From the NCBI GenBank assembly GCA_040217175.1, contig JAVJNT010000001.1, positions 1,178,001-1,242,000 on the forward strand: DNA of 64,000 bases. The letters run 5' to 3'. Source of the stretch: Phycisphaerales bacterium (GTDB lineage Bacteria > Planctomycetota > Phycisphaerae > Phycisphaerales > UBA1924). Positions 16,719 to 25,691 of the stretch are shown piece by piece (position 1 is the stretch's first letter; each line of letters opens with the position of its first letter). The translations under genes and the position numbers were made by a program. The notes under the pieces were generated by a model that did not search any database, had not been told where the DNA came from, and worked only from the letters and a program-made list of their open reading frames with translations.

Positions 16719-16755
16719 GCCCGTCCCCTCTTCCGCGACCGATCACGCCCGGAGC

Positions 16756-17811
16756 TTACTTGACCTTCTTGAGTTCCTGGATGATGTACTGCATCGTCAG
16801 CTTGTCGTCGCCCTCGGGGAAGCTCGACAGCATCTGCTCCATGCCGGGGAGCCTGCGATCGATGGCTTCCTTGCCCCGCGCCTTCAGGTCGTCGATCATC
16901 AGCCGCGCCCGCTCCTGGTAGACCGCCGGGAGGTCTTCGAGCTTGATCTCGCCGCCCGCATTGCCCGAGTCACCCTCGGTGTTGCCGGCCTCGCCCTCGC
17001 TTGCGGCGAGCTGCTTCACGGGCTCGGGCAGCTCGAAGGCATCCTCGCCCAGGGCGTTGACCTCGAGCTTCGTCACGTTCATCTCGACCGAACCGCCGGG
17101 GATGCTGGGCGACTCGATCGTCATCTTGTGGAAGAACTGCACGCCCTCGATGGTCTTCCAGTCGCCCAGCGTGATGGTCGTGGTCTGGCTGCCCATCGGC
17201 GACTCGCTCGTCTGGGTCATGCCCAGCGGGCGCCCATCGCGGACGTCGAAGTACATGAAGCCGCCGTCCTCGCCGTCCTTGGGCTCGAACAGGACCTTGT
17301 AGGCCTCGGTCTCGCCGAAGCGCTCGCGGGCGACGACCTCGAGCTTCTCCATCTCCGGGCGCATGCGCTTCGGATCGAGTAGGTTGATGTGCCTGGAGGC
17401 CTGCTCATCGAGCTCCCGGGCCTGGCCTTCTTCGAGGATCACGTAGCGATCCTCGTCCATCTTCATCCACGCGACCTTGCCGTCCGTGCCCATCTCGGAG
17501 TTGCCGAAGGGGCTCTCGTTCGAGTTGAAGCGGCCGCCCTCGTGCGACCACTTGCTGACGGCGGTGATGGTCGTGCCCATGACCGACATGCTGATGACGG
17601 TGTGAAGGCTCTTGATCTGGTCGATCTTGTCGCGGCCGCCGACCGACTCGACGGCGTCGGCAAACACCTTGTCGATGCTCGGAAGGTCACCGTCCTGCTG
17701 GGCAGCCGCCGTGGCCCGCCCCTCGGCGTTGCCGCTGTTCTGGGCGAGGGTCGGAGCGCCGGCAACGAGGAGTACGCAGAGGGCGAGGGACGTGGGGTTG
17801 TGGCGTTTCAT
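16756..17811 (-). CDS. Secreted protein of unknown function (intact tandem paralog)
   Basis: A 351-residue exported protein beginning at ATG 17811 with GGGAG just upstream; the signal peptide ends at about residue 23 (GAPTLAQ). It contains the phrases SVGGRDKIDQIKSLHTV, KWSHEGGRFNSN and GDWKTIEGVQFFHKMTIES. The 'GG..k...ikslh....m' start and the threonine-rich strands resemble the LolA/LolB-like or 'outer membrane lipoprotein-sorting' beta-barrel half-fold, which is a weak comparison. The C-terminal about 90 residues are helical and end in YIIQELKKVK. The next upstream gene pair (17900-18960) is a diverged copy. Its place within a polysaccharide cluster suggests an envelope role. Confidence 0.75.
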   Translation of the reverse strand: MKRHNPTSLALCVLLVAGAPTLAQNSGNAEGRATAAAQQDGDLPSIDKVFADAVESVGGRDKIDQIKSLHTVISMSVMGTTITAVSKWSHEGGRFNSNESPFGNSEMGTDGKVAWMKMDEDRYVILEEGQARELDEQASRHINLLDPKRMRPEMEKLEVVARERFGETEAYKVLFEPKDGEDGGFMYFDVRDGRPLGMTQTSESPMGSQTTTITLGDWKTIEGVQFFHKMTIESPSIPGGSVEMNVTKLEVNALGEDAFELPEPVKQLAASEGEAGNTEGDSGNAGGEIKLEDLPAVYQERARLMIDDLKARGKEAIDRRLPGMEQMLSSFPEGDDKLTMQYIIQELKKVK

Positions 17812-17899
17812 GGGATTCTCCCTTTCAGATCGTATTGGTCGCGGGCCGGGCTTGAAACGGTGCACGCAGCACAGGCTGGCTCGCGCAAGCGGGGTGCCG

Positions 17900-18730
17900 T
17901 CAGCGCGGCCCGTCGCCGGCCTCCAGCATGGCCTTCAGTTCCTGGATGGCGTAGCGGATCATCAAGCGTTCCTCGGCATCGTCGACCTGCCCGAGCATCG
18001 ATTCGCCCTCTCGGAGGGCTCCACGCTTGGCGTCCGCATCGAGCGAACGGAATTGTTCGAGCAACGCCTCGGCCTGCTCGCGTGACGAAGCGCTCAGGTC
18101 ATCGAGGGCGATGGGATCATCGCTTTCTGAATCGGCCGCCTCGGCGATGCGGCGGGCCTGCTCCTTCAGGGCGGCGGGCGGTTCGAACTCGGCGGCCGTT
18201 AGCTCATTGACCTCCAGCGTCTCGACCACCGTCACCGGCGACTCCATGCCGAACATGTCCGATTGGGTCGTCCACTTGCGTAGGAACTGCACGCCCTCGG
18301 TCGGCTCCCAGTCGTGAAAGATCTCGAGCATCGTGTGGCGGCCGCCGCCCTGCTTCGGCCAGAAGCGCTGCCACCCCTCGGGCATCATCGTTTCGGCATT
18401 GACGTAGATGACGCCAGAGTTCGTACCGCTCTTCTCTTGGTACTGCAGCACAACAACGCGGGCGTTGTTGAAGTCCGTCGGCTCGCCCACGGTGAACTCA
18501 GAAAAGTGCTCGCGGGCGTAAGCCGGCAGCGTTGCCAGCCGCATGTGGAAGTCGACGGAGCGACGCGACGGCACGGCCTGTTCTTCGCTAATGAGGAACG
18601 GCTCGTCGTCGAATGCGTTCTGACGCCACGCCAGGCCGCCCGATGTCGCCGTGACCTGCGGCGGATACTCCTCTTGGTGTACCTTTAGGATCCGGCCGCC
18701 GTCGCGAGACCAGTGATGCTCGTACTTCAT
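17900..18730 (-). CDS. C-terminal part of a split paralog of the 16756-17811 protein
   Basis: 276 residues from ATG 18730 (MKYEHHWSRDGGRILKVH). It matches the intact neighbour from its KWSHEGGRFN region to the end: EGVQFLRKWTTQS for EGVQFFHKMTIES, and YAIQELKAML for YIIQELKKV. It has no signal peptide of its own. Its start codon overlaps the stop of the upstream small frame as ATGA (18727-18730). The missing N-terminal part, with signal peptide and GG.e.i motif, is encoded in that upstream frame. So either one ancestral gene has been cut by a frameshift (or a sequence error), or the two halves are made by coupled translation. Confidence 0.65.
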   Translation of the reverse strand: MKYEHHWSRDGGRILKVHQEEYPPQVTATSGGLAWRQNAFDDEPFLISEEQAVPSRRSVDFHMRLATLPAYAREHFSEFTVGEPTDFNNARVVVLQYQEKSGTNSGVIYVNAETMMPEGWQRFWPKQGGGRHTMLEIFHDWEPTEGVQFLRKWTTQSDMFGMESPVTVVETLEVNELTAAEFEPPAALKEQARRIAEAADSESDDPIALDDLSASSREQAEALLEQFRSLDADAKRGALREGESMLGQVDDAEERLMIRYAIQELKAMLEAGDGPR

Positions 18731-18960
18731 GCCTGATCGGCCTCGTGCGTCACGACCCGAAGCGTCTGGATCGCAGCAATGCGTTCGCGTCCGCCCAATG
18801 CGTCGACGATTCGTTCGGCGATGGCGATTGCGTCGGGATGGAGTTCCTGGGCCTGGGTCGCGGTCGACTGCTCGACGGCGGTCTGTGCAATGACGGTCGG
18901 CACGCCACCGACCGTGGCGGCCGTCAATGCCGCGAGTATGGACATGGTTCGCTTGCTCAC
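18727..18960 (-). CDS. N-terminal part of the split paralog (signal peptide fragment)
   Basis: 77 residues from GTG 18960 (VSKRTMSILAALTAATVGG), with a GAGGGGGA stretch about seven bases before the start. A signal peptide is followed by AIAERIVDALGGRERIAAIQ then TLRVVTHEADQA and a stop. This equals residues of about 1-80 of the intact paralog (FADAVESVGGRDKIDQIK). The two halves together would restore a full-length copy, with about two residues missing at the junction relative to the paralog. I keep the halves separate because the stop and the ATG overlap by the usual ATGA pattern of coupled genes. Confidence 0.6.
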   Translation of the reverse strand: MSKRTMSILAALTAATVGGVPTVIAQTAVEQSTATQAQELHPDAIAIAERIVDALGGRERIAAIQTLRVVTHEADQA

Positions 18961-18987
18961 GCCGATCCCCCTCGACCCTGCCCGCAC

Positions 18988-20037
18988 TCAGCCGGCCGCG
19001 CCGGCCTTCTGCTTGTCTACGTGGGCGCCCTTCGGAGCGGCCTCTCGCTGGGGCACCTTGCCTTGGTACTTCTTCATGTGCTCGTCGTAGATCCACTTGT
19101 ACGTGCGCTCCATGCCGTCTCGCAGGCGGATGGAGGGCGACCAGCCGATCTCACGTTCGATCAGGTCGTTATCGCTATTGCGTCCGTTGACGCCCTTGGG
19201 CGCATCGAGATTGTACTTTCTGTCGAGCTTGATGCCGGCGATGTCCTCGACGATGTCGACCAGGCCGTTGATCGTCACCAGCTCGTTGCTGCCGAGGTTC
19301 AGCGGCTCGATGCTGTCGCTATGCATGATCTTCTGGCTGCCCTGGACGCAGTCATCGATGTACATGAACGAGCGGGTCTGCTTGCCGTCGCCCCAGATCT
19401 CGATCGAGTGGTCGCCGCTGAGCTTGGCCTCGATGACCTTGCGACACATGGCAGCGGGCGCCTTTTCGCGGCCGCCCTCCCACGTACCGAACGGACCGTA
19501 CACGTTGTGGTAGCGGGCCACGCGGGTGTACATATCGAAGTCTTCGCGGAAGTGGCGGCACATGCGCTCGCTGAACAGCTTCTCCCAGCCGTAGCCGTCT
19601 TCGGGCATGGCGGGGTAGGCGTCCTCTTCCTTGAGCGCCACGACGTCTTCGTTGGTCTGCTTGTCGGCGTTGTACACGCAGGCCGAAGAGCTGTAGAAGA
19701 ACTTCTGGACGCCGGCGTCCCGGGCGGCCATGAGCATGTGCGTGTTGATGAGCACGCTGAGCATGCACTCGGCCTTGTGGGTCTCGATGAAGCCCATGCC
19801 GCCCATGTCGGCGGCGAGCTGGTAGACCTGGGCCGCACCCTGGCAGGCCTTCCGGCACGCGTCGATGCCGTTGAGGTCGGCGACGAGGTTCTCGGCGTCG
19901 TTGTGGACCTGGTACCACTCGTCGAGCGGCTTGCGGTCCACCGAACGCACGCGGAAGCCCTGACGCATGAGGTCGGCCGCCAGGTGACCGCCGATGAATC
20001 CTCCACCGCCCGCAACAACAACCAGATCACCCGCCAT
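18988..20037 (-). CDS. NAD-dependent sugar epimerase, GDP-mannose 3,5-epimerase-like
   Basis: A 349-residue extended SDR. VVVAGGGGFIGGHLA is the NAD-binding loop; QLAADMGGMGFIETHK is a hallmark of GDP-mannose 3',5'-epimerases; SSSACVYN and YGWEK supply the Ser/Tyr/Lys catalytic set. VARYHNVYGPFGTWEGGREKAPAA is the substrate-binding region of the same subgroup. The enzyme would convert GDP-D-mannose to GDP-L-galactose and/or GDP-L-gulose. ATG 20037 has GAGGAG six bases upstream. It seems to be the first gene of the minus-strand polysaccharide run, since a terminator (20081-20108) separates it from the sulfotransferase gene upstream. Confidence 0.85.
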   Translation of the reverse strand: MAGDLVVVAGGGGFIGGHLAADLMRQGFRVRSVDRKPLDEWYQVHNDAENLVADLNGIDACRKACQGAAQVYQLAADMGGMGFIETHKAECMLSVLINTHMLMAARDAGVQKFFYSSSACVYNADKQTNEDVVALKEEDAYPAMPEDGYGWEKLFSERMCRHFREDFDMYTRVARYHNVYGPFGTWEGGREKAPAAMCRKVIEAKLSGDHSIEIWGDGKQTRSFMYIDDCVQGSQKIMHSDSIEPLNLGSNELVTINGLVDIVEDIAGIKLDRKYNLDAPKGVNGRNSDNDLIEREIGWSPSIRLRDGMERTYKWIYDEHMKKYQGKVPQREAAPKGAHVDKQKAGAAG

Positions 20038-20078
20038 GTCCGCTCCTCGATGGGCCTGGAGTCCGTTCCAAAGTCAAG

Positions 20079-20108
20079 AAACCCGCGGTCTCAGGCCTGC
20101 CCGCGGGT
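20079..20108 (-). terminator. Minus-strand terminator between sulfotransferase and epimerase genes
   Basis: ACCCGCGG (20081-20088) and CCGCGGGT (20101-20108) form a stem. On the minus strand the stem is followed by TTTCTTG. It lies about 90 bases after the stop of the sulfotransferase gene (20196) and about 45 bases before the epimerase start, so it marks a transcription boundary inside the polysaccharide region. Confidence 0.65.
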
Positions 20109-20195
20109 GAACGAGATGCTAGAACGCCCGCCGCGCCGAACACAGCCCGGCGTCGCGGCCGCCGGTCCGTCATTCGTCGCCGGGAGCGCTCGTGT

Positions 20196-21056
20196 TCAGC
20201 GTTTCGGCGTGCTCCAGTCATCGCCCGAGATGTACCCGAGCCGGCGCATGGTGTCGCCGGCGTGGGCCTCCAAGAACCCGAGGTCGGCATCGGTGTATGC
20301 CGTCCGCCAGTCCTCGATGGCGATGGTGAATTTGCGTCCTATAACATTCGTACTGTTCGGAATCCCAGTGAGCCGCGCGAGCCAGAGCTGCTGGCGGTGC
20401 TTGAGCTTGGGCGGCAGGAAGGGCTGACGTCGCCGAGGTTCGTGCCCCAGCAACTCGGCGAGCTCGTCCAGCATCGACGACGGGTCGCCGACCATCTGCT
20501 CGTAGTGCACGACGTGGGCGGCGGGCTGCAAGTCCAGCCAGGCCCGGACGTGGTCGGCCCAAAGCCGCACCCGGTTGCCCCCTGCGTTCTCCTCGCGGAC
20601 GAAGTCCGATAAACTACCGGCCTTCGTGGCGCCGGTCGTTCGCTCGAACGCGTGCAAGCTCGCCAACACGGCCCGGACGTCTCGCACGCAGTACAGCACC
20701 ACGCCCTCGCGGAGCGCCGCTTCGCTGAACGCTCGGCCGGCCTCGATAAAGCCAGAAAAGTCGGGCGTGCTGTGGGTCTTCAGCGGGGGCACGTCCATGC
20801 TCCGCACGACCCGCGCGCATGTGTCGACGCCCACGTGGAATCTGTGGTCGGTGCTGAAGCGGTCGAGCACGAAGTAGAGGTAGCGGTGCGGGTTGACGCC
20901 GAAGCGGAACGCGGGCCGGCACGCGTCGAACTGACGCCGGAGGAAGTCGAGCATCAGGTGCGTGCCCGAGCGCCGGTGCGACGCGACCACGACCGGCCGC
21001 ACGCCCGGCGGCAGCGGCGAGCGTGGTGCGTCTGCGGTGTCTCCGGCGTCGGCCAT
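20196..21056 (-). CDS. Second sulfotransferase-family protein
   Basis: A 286-residue protein. VVVASHRRSGTHLMLDFLRR (about 22-41) is the PAPS 5'-phosphosulfate loop with Arg-Arg-Ser-Gly-Thr-His, and VLYCVRDVRAVLASLHAF is the 3'-phosphate block. HVVHYEQMVGDP follows as in Sulfotransfer_1 proteins. PPLKTHSTPDF holds a plausible catalytic Lys-x-His pair. Its acceptor is unknown. The gene lies 26 bases downstream of the SLC13/SAC1-like permease and ahead of the polysaccharide operon, which supports a shared role in sulfation. It is not close in sequence to the sulfotransferase at 8906-9799, so the two probably act on different positions or acceptors. Confidence 0.82.
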   Translation of the reverse strand: MADAGDTADAPRSPLPPGVRPVVVASHRRSGTHLMLDFLRRQFDACRPAFRFGVNPHRYLYFVLDRFSTDHRFHVGVDTCARVVRSMDVPPLKTHSTPDFSGFIEAGRAFSEAALREGVVLYCVRDVRAVLASLHAFERTTGATKAGSLSDFVREENAGGNRVRLWADHVRAWLDLQPAAHVVHYEQMVGDPSSMLDELAELLGHEPRRRQPFLPPKLKHRQQLWLARLTGIPNSTNVIGRKFTIAIEDWRTAYTDADLGFLEAHAGDTMRRLGYISGDDWSTPKR

Positions 21057-21082
21057 CGCCGCAGGCTAGCGCCGGGCGGGGC

Positions 21083-22885
21083 TCAGAACGGAAACAGGAG
21101 CGGAGTGAGGATGACCGTCGTGATGCCGATAATGACGTTCATCGGAATGCCGATGCGCAGGAAGTCGCTGAAGCGATACCCGCCGGGGCCATACACCATC
21201 AGGTTGGTCTGGTAGCCCAGCGGCGTCGCGAAGCTGGCCGAACCGCCGACCATGATCGCGATGACGTACGGCATGAGGCTGACGTCGAGGCGCGAGGCTG
21301 CGTCGACGGCGATCGGAAAGACGAGCACGACGGCCGCATTGTTGGTGATGGCCTCGGTCGCGAGGCTGGTGATGACGTAGATCGCCAGCAGCACCATCCA
21401 GGGGTGCTGGCCGACGAGTCCGAGGATGCCGTTGGCGATGCCCGAGGAGGCGCCCGAAACGCGCAACGCCTCGCCGATGCCCAGAGCCGCGCCGATGACG
21501 ATGAGCAGCGACCAGTCGATGCTGCGCCGCGCCTCGGTCACCGTGCAGCAGCGTGTCAGGACCATGAGCCCGGCGGCCAGGAGCGCGGCGCTGAGCATCT
21601 CGAGCACGCCGATCGCCGCGAGCATGACCATGCCCGCGAGGAAGACGACCGCGAGCGGCGCGCGGGCATGGCGGCGCGGCGCCGAGTCTTCGAGCGCGCT
21701 GACGAGCAGGAAGTCGCGAGAGTTGCGGTGCCGCTCGGCGAAGCCGGGGTCGGCCTCGAGCAGGAGCGTGTCGCCCGGCTTGAGCTCGATGTCGCCCAGC
21801 TTGCCCTTGAGCCGCTCACCCTCTCGGGCGACGGCGATGACGACCGCGTCGTAGGTGTTGCGGAACCGACCCTCCCGGATGGTGCGTCCCGCGGCCGGGC
21901 TGGTGCGAGAAACGACCGCCTCGAAGAGTCGGCGCCGGAACCGGGGAGAATCGAGCTTGAAGACCTGGTCGGTCGCGGGCGTCAGGCCTCGCAGGGTCTG
22001 CAGGTCCTTGATGGCTTCCACGACGCCCGCGAAGACCAGGCGGTCCCCCTCGCGGAGCACCGTGTGCGGCCCCATACCGGCCATCACACCGCCCTCGCGC
22101 TCGACCTCGACCAGGAAGCAGCCGGGAAGGTTCCGCAGGCCCGCGTCCTCGACCGTCTTGCCCGCCAGCGTGCTGCCCTCGGGCACGATCATCTCGAGCG
22201 TGTACTCGCGTGGGTCGGACATCACGCTCGCGGGTGAGCCCCGGTTGGGCAGCAGCTTCGGCCCGACCAAGAACAGGAACGCGAGGCCGACCAGCACGCA
22301 CGGCACGCCGATCCAGGTAATATCGAAGATGCCGAGCGGTTCGAGCTTGGTATTCTGATCGATCACCATGCCGGCGACGACGAGGTTCGTGCTCGTGCCG
22401 ATGAGCGAGCAGGTGCCGCCCAGGATGGCCGCGTAGCTCAGGGGCAGCATGACCTTCGACGGCGCCAGCCCGGTGCGCTTGCACCAGTCGGCGACGGCGG
22501 GGATCATCAGCGCCACCACCGGCGTGTTATTGAGGAACGCGCTCATGCCGGCGACCGGGAAGGTCATGCGCACCATGCCCGCACGAAGTGTTTTCGGTCT
22601 GCCGAGGACGCGGGTCGAGATCCAGTCGATGCCGCCCGTCTCGCGCAGGCCCGAGACCACGACGAACAGCACCGCGACGGTGGCCAGCCCCGTGCTGGCG
22701 AAGCCGCCGATGGCCTGCCCCGGATCGAGCACGCCCAGCTTCCAGCCCGGGTTGGCGGGCACGGGCACGACCAGCAGCAGCGTCAGCGCGGCCACGAGGA
22801 TCGCATCGGCGGCGATGCGCGTGAGCATGAGGGCAAGCAGCACGGCCGCCACGACGCCCAGCACGATGACGGCTTCGATTCCCAT
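21083..22885 (-). CDS. SLC13/SAC1-family anion permease with two TrkA-C (RCK_C) domains
   Basis: A 600-residue transporter. About six membrane segments precede and six follow a cytoplasmic region (roughly residues 215-385) carrying two TrkA-C-like modules, seen as VPEGSTLAGKTVEDAGLRNL and TSPAAGRTIREGRFRNT. The paired helical-hairpin motifs GMSAFLNNTPVVALMIPA and SLATEAITNNAAVVLVFPIA are the conserved SNNT/TNNA-type substrate loops of the DASS/SLC13 group. Members with this architecture import sulfate or related anions with sodium. The gene directly precedes a sulfotransferase, which favours sulfate as substrate; that part is inference. The start is ATG 22885. Confidence 0.85.
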   Translation of the reverse strand: MGIEAVIVLGVVAAVLLALMLTRIAADAILVAALTLLLVVPVPANPGWKLGVLDPGQAIGGFASTGLATVAVLFVVVSGLRETGGIDWISTRVLGRPKTLRAGMVRMTFPVAGMSAFLNNTPVVALMIPAVADWCKRTGLAPSKVMLPLSYAAILGGTCSLIGTSTNLVVAGMVIDQNTKLEPLGIFDITWIGVPCVLVGLAFLFLVGPKLLPNRGSPASVMSDPREYTLEMIVPEGSTLAGKTVEDAGLRNLPGCFLVEVEREGGVMAGMGPHTVLREGDRLVFAGVVEAIKDLQTLRGLTPATDQVFKLDSPRFRRRLFEAVVSRTSPAAGRTIREGRFRNTYDAVVIAVAREGERLKGKLGDIELKPGDTLLLEADPGFAERHRNSRDFLLVSALEDSAPRRHARAPLAVVFLAGMVMLAAIGVLEMLSAALLAAGLMVLTRCCTVTEARRSIDWSLLIVIGAALGIGEALRVSGASSGIANGILGLVGQHPWMVLLAIYVITSLATEAITNNAAVVLVFPIAVDAASRLDVSLMPYVIAIMVGGSASFATPLGYQTNLMVYGPGGYRFSDFLRIGIPMNVIIGITTVILTPLLFPF

Positions 22886-22989
22886 GAACCCGCGGCGCTC
22901 CCCTGCACGCTCCCCTCGGACGGCCCGGCCCTGGGGCTACATCGGCTATCGACGGGCGGGAGGATATATCGCCGTGCAGGCGTCTGGGT

Positions 22990-25599
22990 TCACTGGCACT
23001 GGTCGATGGCGGTCAGCAGCACCAGGAAGTCGAAGATCAGGAATTGTCCGTCGCCGTCGAGGTCGGCCCGCGGGTCGCCCGCCTCCCAGTCGGACTGGAA
23101 CACGAGCAGGTCGAAGACGTCGACGACGGCATCCTGGTTGTAGTCGGCCACGTCGCACGGGCCGCCCGTCAGGTCGCGGAGCTGGTCGAGCCACACCTCG
23201 GCGATGACCCGGCTGCCATAACTGGAATAGTGCGCGTCATCGGTACGCATGCCGCTGGCCGCCTGCTCGAAGTACGTCCCGGTGCGAGGATGCCCGGCGG
23301 CAAACACGGCGGATACGCCGGCATCCTCGGCGTTTTCATGGAGGAACCGGTGCCACGTCTCGTGGTCCTCGTGGGCGTGAACGGCGTCGCCCGCCCAGAC
23401 CACTTCGGCATCGGCGCCGAGCCCGGCCCGGAGCTCGTCGAGATACCGCAGCATGACGGATGGCTGGGACCGCTGCTGGGCGAGCCCCTGGATCCAGACG
23501 TCGGCTTCGGACGCTACCGCCCAGGCCGCGAGCGAGCCGGGGAACGACGAATCGAGCTGCGGGGTGTAGCCCTGTCCGCTCTGGCCCGCCGATCCGAAGA
23601 CGAATCCGTCGACGTCCGGACGCCACGCGCTGGTGGCATACAGCATCACGCCGAGCTCGTCATCGTCGGCCGCGCGAAGGACCTGGCCGCGCCAGGCACG
23701 GTCGTCGCCGGCTGGCACTGGATCGAACCGGTGGTCCACCGACACGAACCGCCACGGGCCGATGCGCAGTTCGCTGTCTGATTCTGGGCGCTCTCCGAAG
23801 GGATGCGAGAGCGTGACGACGGTAGTGCCACCCGCGATTTCGACGTCTGTCACGACCGACACGGCGCCACGCGCCGAACCGCTCGCCACCACGATGGCGT
23901 CGGCGACACGAACGTCAACGATGCGGTCGAGGACGAGGCGCGTGTCGTCGACGAACGTGTCGCCGTCAACGAGCGTGATCGACGTGCGCGTGGTATCGAG
24001 GGGTAGGTCGACGTCCGGGCCCGTAGGCTCGCCCGTGCCGTGCTGCATGACGCCACGCTCGGGCGACCACCGCAGCGTGCTCGCCCCCGGGAAGGCCAGC
24101 ACGGTCGATCGCACGACGAGTGGCGCGTCGGCACGCAGCAGGCTGCCGGCGACCGGACCGCACCGGAGCCGATACACGCCTCCCGGCGAAATGCTCGTCG
24201 CCGGACCGGGGCCGCGGCTCCCAGCCGGGAGCGTGCCGCTGCCGAATCGAGTCCAGTCGGCCCACTGGTCCGCCCGCGTGTGCAGGGGCCGAACGAGCGT
24301 GACGTCGGGCGTCGACTCGGACGTATCCAGTCCAAACCACCCGCCGCGTGCATCGAGCAGCGTGGCCGGACGCATCATGACGCCAGCGACCCGCGGCAAC
24401 AACGCTTGGACGAATCCGTGCGCAAAGCCCTCGGGCCAGGGCTGGGGCGCAAGCCTGCCGCGCACGCCCCGGCTGTTGGCACTGACCATGACGCGGATCA
24501 GACCCGTGGGCTGCGTGGCCAGCATGCGGGCCTTGTCGCCAAGGGGGCCGATGGCCCCGGTGGGCGCCTCGAACGACACGAGCTCGGGCGCGAAGAATCC
24601 ATCCATGCCCTGTTCGAGGCGGCTCGCATGCACGAATCCGTGCGCCTGCTCGATCGGAACGACCCGAAGAAAGGCGTGGCTCAGCCCGGCCGTGCGCTCG
24701 CGTGCGCGGTCGAGGATGATGACGTTGGACGTCCGCACGGGCCCGCCGACCCACGATGCCTTGTCATCGATCGTGCCCGGACCGTTCGCGCCCGGGCTAA
24801 CGGCATGGAACGCGAGGAACGAGCACCCGAGCCAGCCGTTCATCCAGCCGCCGGCGTCGCCCGTGTCGAGACCGTGCGGGGCGTAGTAGTCCCGGCTTTG
24901 CCAAATAGCGCCAACATCGACGTCCTTCAGTGCGTGGTCGCGGATCGCGAGCGCGTCATACGTAAGCATGGCTGCTGGGAGGCCGAGGGGCGACGAACCG
25001 ATGGTCAGCCCGCTGACGTCTGGCAAGAGCATGGCTCGCGGCCCGGGCGTCTTCGCATGTGACAACGCCAGCGACTGCAGCCCCGCACGGGGGCCGAGTA
25101 CGGGGTCGCCGGTCTGCTGGCGGTCGGCGGCGAACCGCGAGGCACCGGCATCCCTCCGAAGGCGGGCCGTCGCGCTGGCGATGTCGGTCTCGCTGGCCGA
25201 GCCCTGATCGATCGCAAGCCACGCGCGGGCGCGCCGGGCCTGGTGCTCCATCGAGACGGCAAGCAGGTGCCAGCGGCCCGATTGCAAGGGCGTGTCGAGC
25301 CGGACGGTGGCGGCATAGGCGTCGTGGGCAAGCGTGGCGTCAAGGCCGTCCGGCCGAGCGACGACCGTGAGCCGGCCGCCGATCGAGAGCACCGAGCTGG
25401 TTTCCGTCACGCCCTGCTCGGCATAGATCCACACCAAGAGCGACCACTGGCCCGACTCGAGCGAATCGGGGAGGATCTGCGTAGGAATGACCATGCGGGC
25501 GTCGGGCGAAGCAACGCGGACGCCGGCGGCGGCCTGGGGCACCAACCCGAATACGAACACCATGCCCAGCATGGCGAGCAAACAACGCCCGATTCGCAT
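22990..25599 (-). CDS. Large secreted LamG-like/SGNH-like protein with degenerate dockerin tail
   Basis: 869 residues starting at ATG 25599, with GGAGG about ten bases upstream; a signal peptide ends near residue 25 (QAAAGV). An N-terminal LamG/concanavalin-like module is suggested by ESGQWSLLVWIYAE and SGRWHLLAVSMEHQARRARAW. The C-terminal half looks like an SGNH/GDSL hydrolase: FGSAGQSGQGYTPQL may hold the nucleophile Ser and DDAHYSSYGSRVIAEVWL the DxxH block. The protein ends in CDVADYNQDAVVDVFDLL and ADLDGDGQFLIFDFL, then DQCQ, a dockerin tail with weaker first loop and Cys as penultimate residue. Possibly a carbohydrate esterase. It stands alone on the minus strand. Confidence 0.7.
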   Translation of the reverse strand: MRIGRCLLAMLGMVFVFGLVPQAAAGVRVASPDARMVIPTQILPDSLESGQWSLLVWIYAEQGVTETSSVLSIGGRLTVVARPDGLDATLAHDAYAATVRLDTPLQSGRWHLLAVSMEHQARRARAWLAIDQGSASETDIASATARLRRDAGASRFAADRQQTGDPVLGPRAGLQSLALSHAKTPGPRAMLLPDVSGLTIGSSPLGLPAAMLTYDALAIRDHALKDVDVGAIWQSRDYYAPHGLDTGDAGGWMNGWLGCSFLAFHAVSPGANGPGTIDDKASWVGGPVRTSNVIILDRARERTAGLSHAFLRVVPIEQAHGFVHASRLEQGMDGFFAPELVSFEAPTGAIGPLGDKARMLATQPTGLIRVMVSANSRGVRGRLAPQPWPEGFAHGFVQALLPRVAGVMMRPATLLDARGGWFGLDTSESTPDVTLVRPLHTRADQWADWTRFGSGTLPAGSRGPGPATSISPGGVYRLRCGPVAGSLLRADAPLVVRSTVLAFPGASTLRWSPERGVMQHGTGEPTGPDVDLPLDTTRTSITLVDGDTFVDDTRLVLDRIVDVRVADAIVVASGSARGAVSVVTDVEIAGGTTVVTLSHPFGERPESDSELRIGPWRFVSVDHRFDPVPAGDDRAWRGQVLRAADDDELGVMLYATSAWRPDVDGFVFGSAGQSGQGYTPQLDSSFPGSLAAWAVASEADVWIQGLAQQRSQPSVMLRYLDELRAGLGADAEVVWAGDAVHAHEDHETWHRFLHENAEDAGVSAVFAAGHPRTGTYFEQAASGMRTDDAHYSSYGSRVIAEVWLDQLRDLTGGPCDVADYNQDAVVDVFDLLVFQSDWEAGDPRADLDGDGQFLIFDFLVLLTAIDQCQ

Positions 25600-25691
25600 C
25601 TCGTGCACCCCTCCGGACCCCTCCAGGCCGCGCCCCTCGAACCCAGGAACATTTTCTTTCAAGAATGGCTGGCGTGCCAGAAAAACGGGCG

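Noticed and set aside
18745-20427. A 560-codon plus-strand open frame opposite the epimerase gene
   Set aside because: The minus-strand epimerase is certain by motifs; the plus-strand product looks like a random antisense translation.
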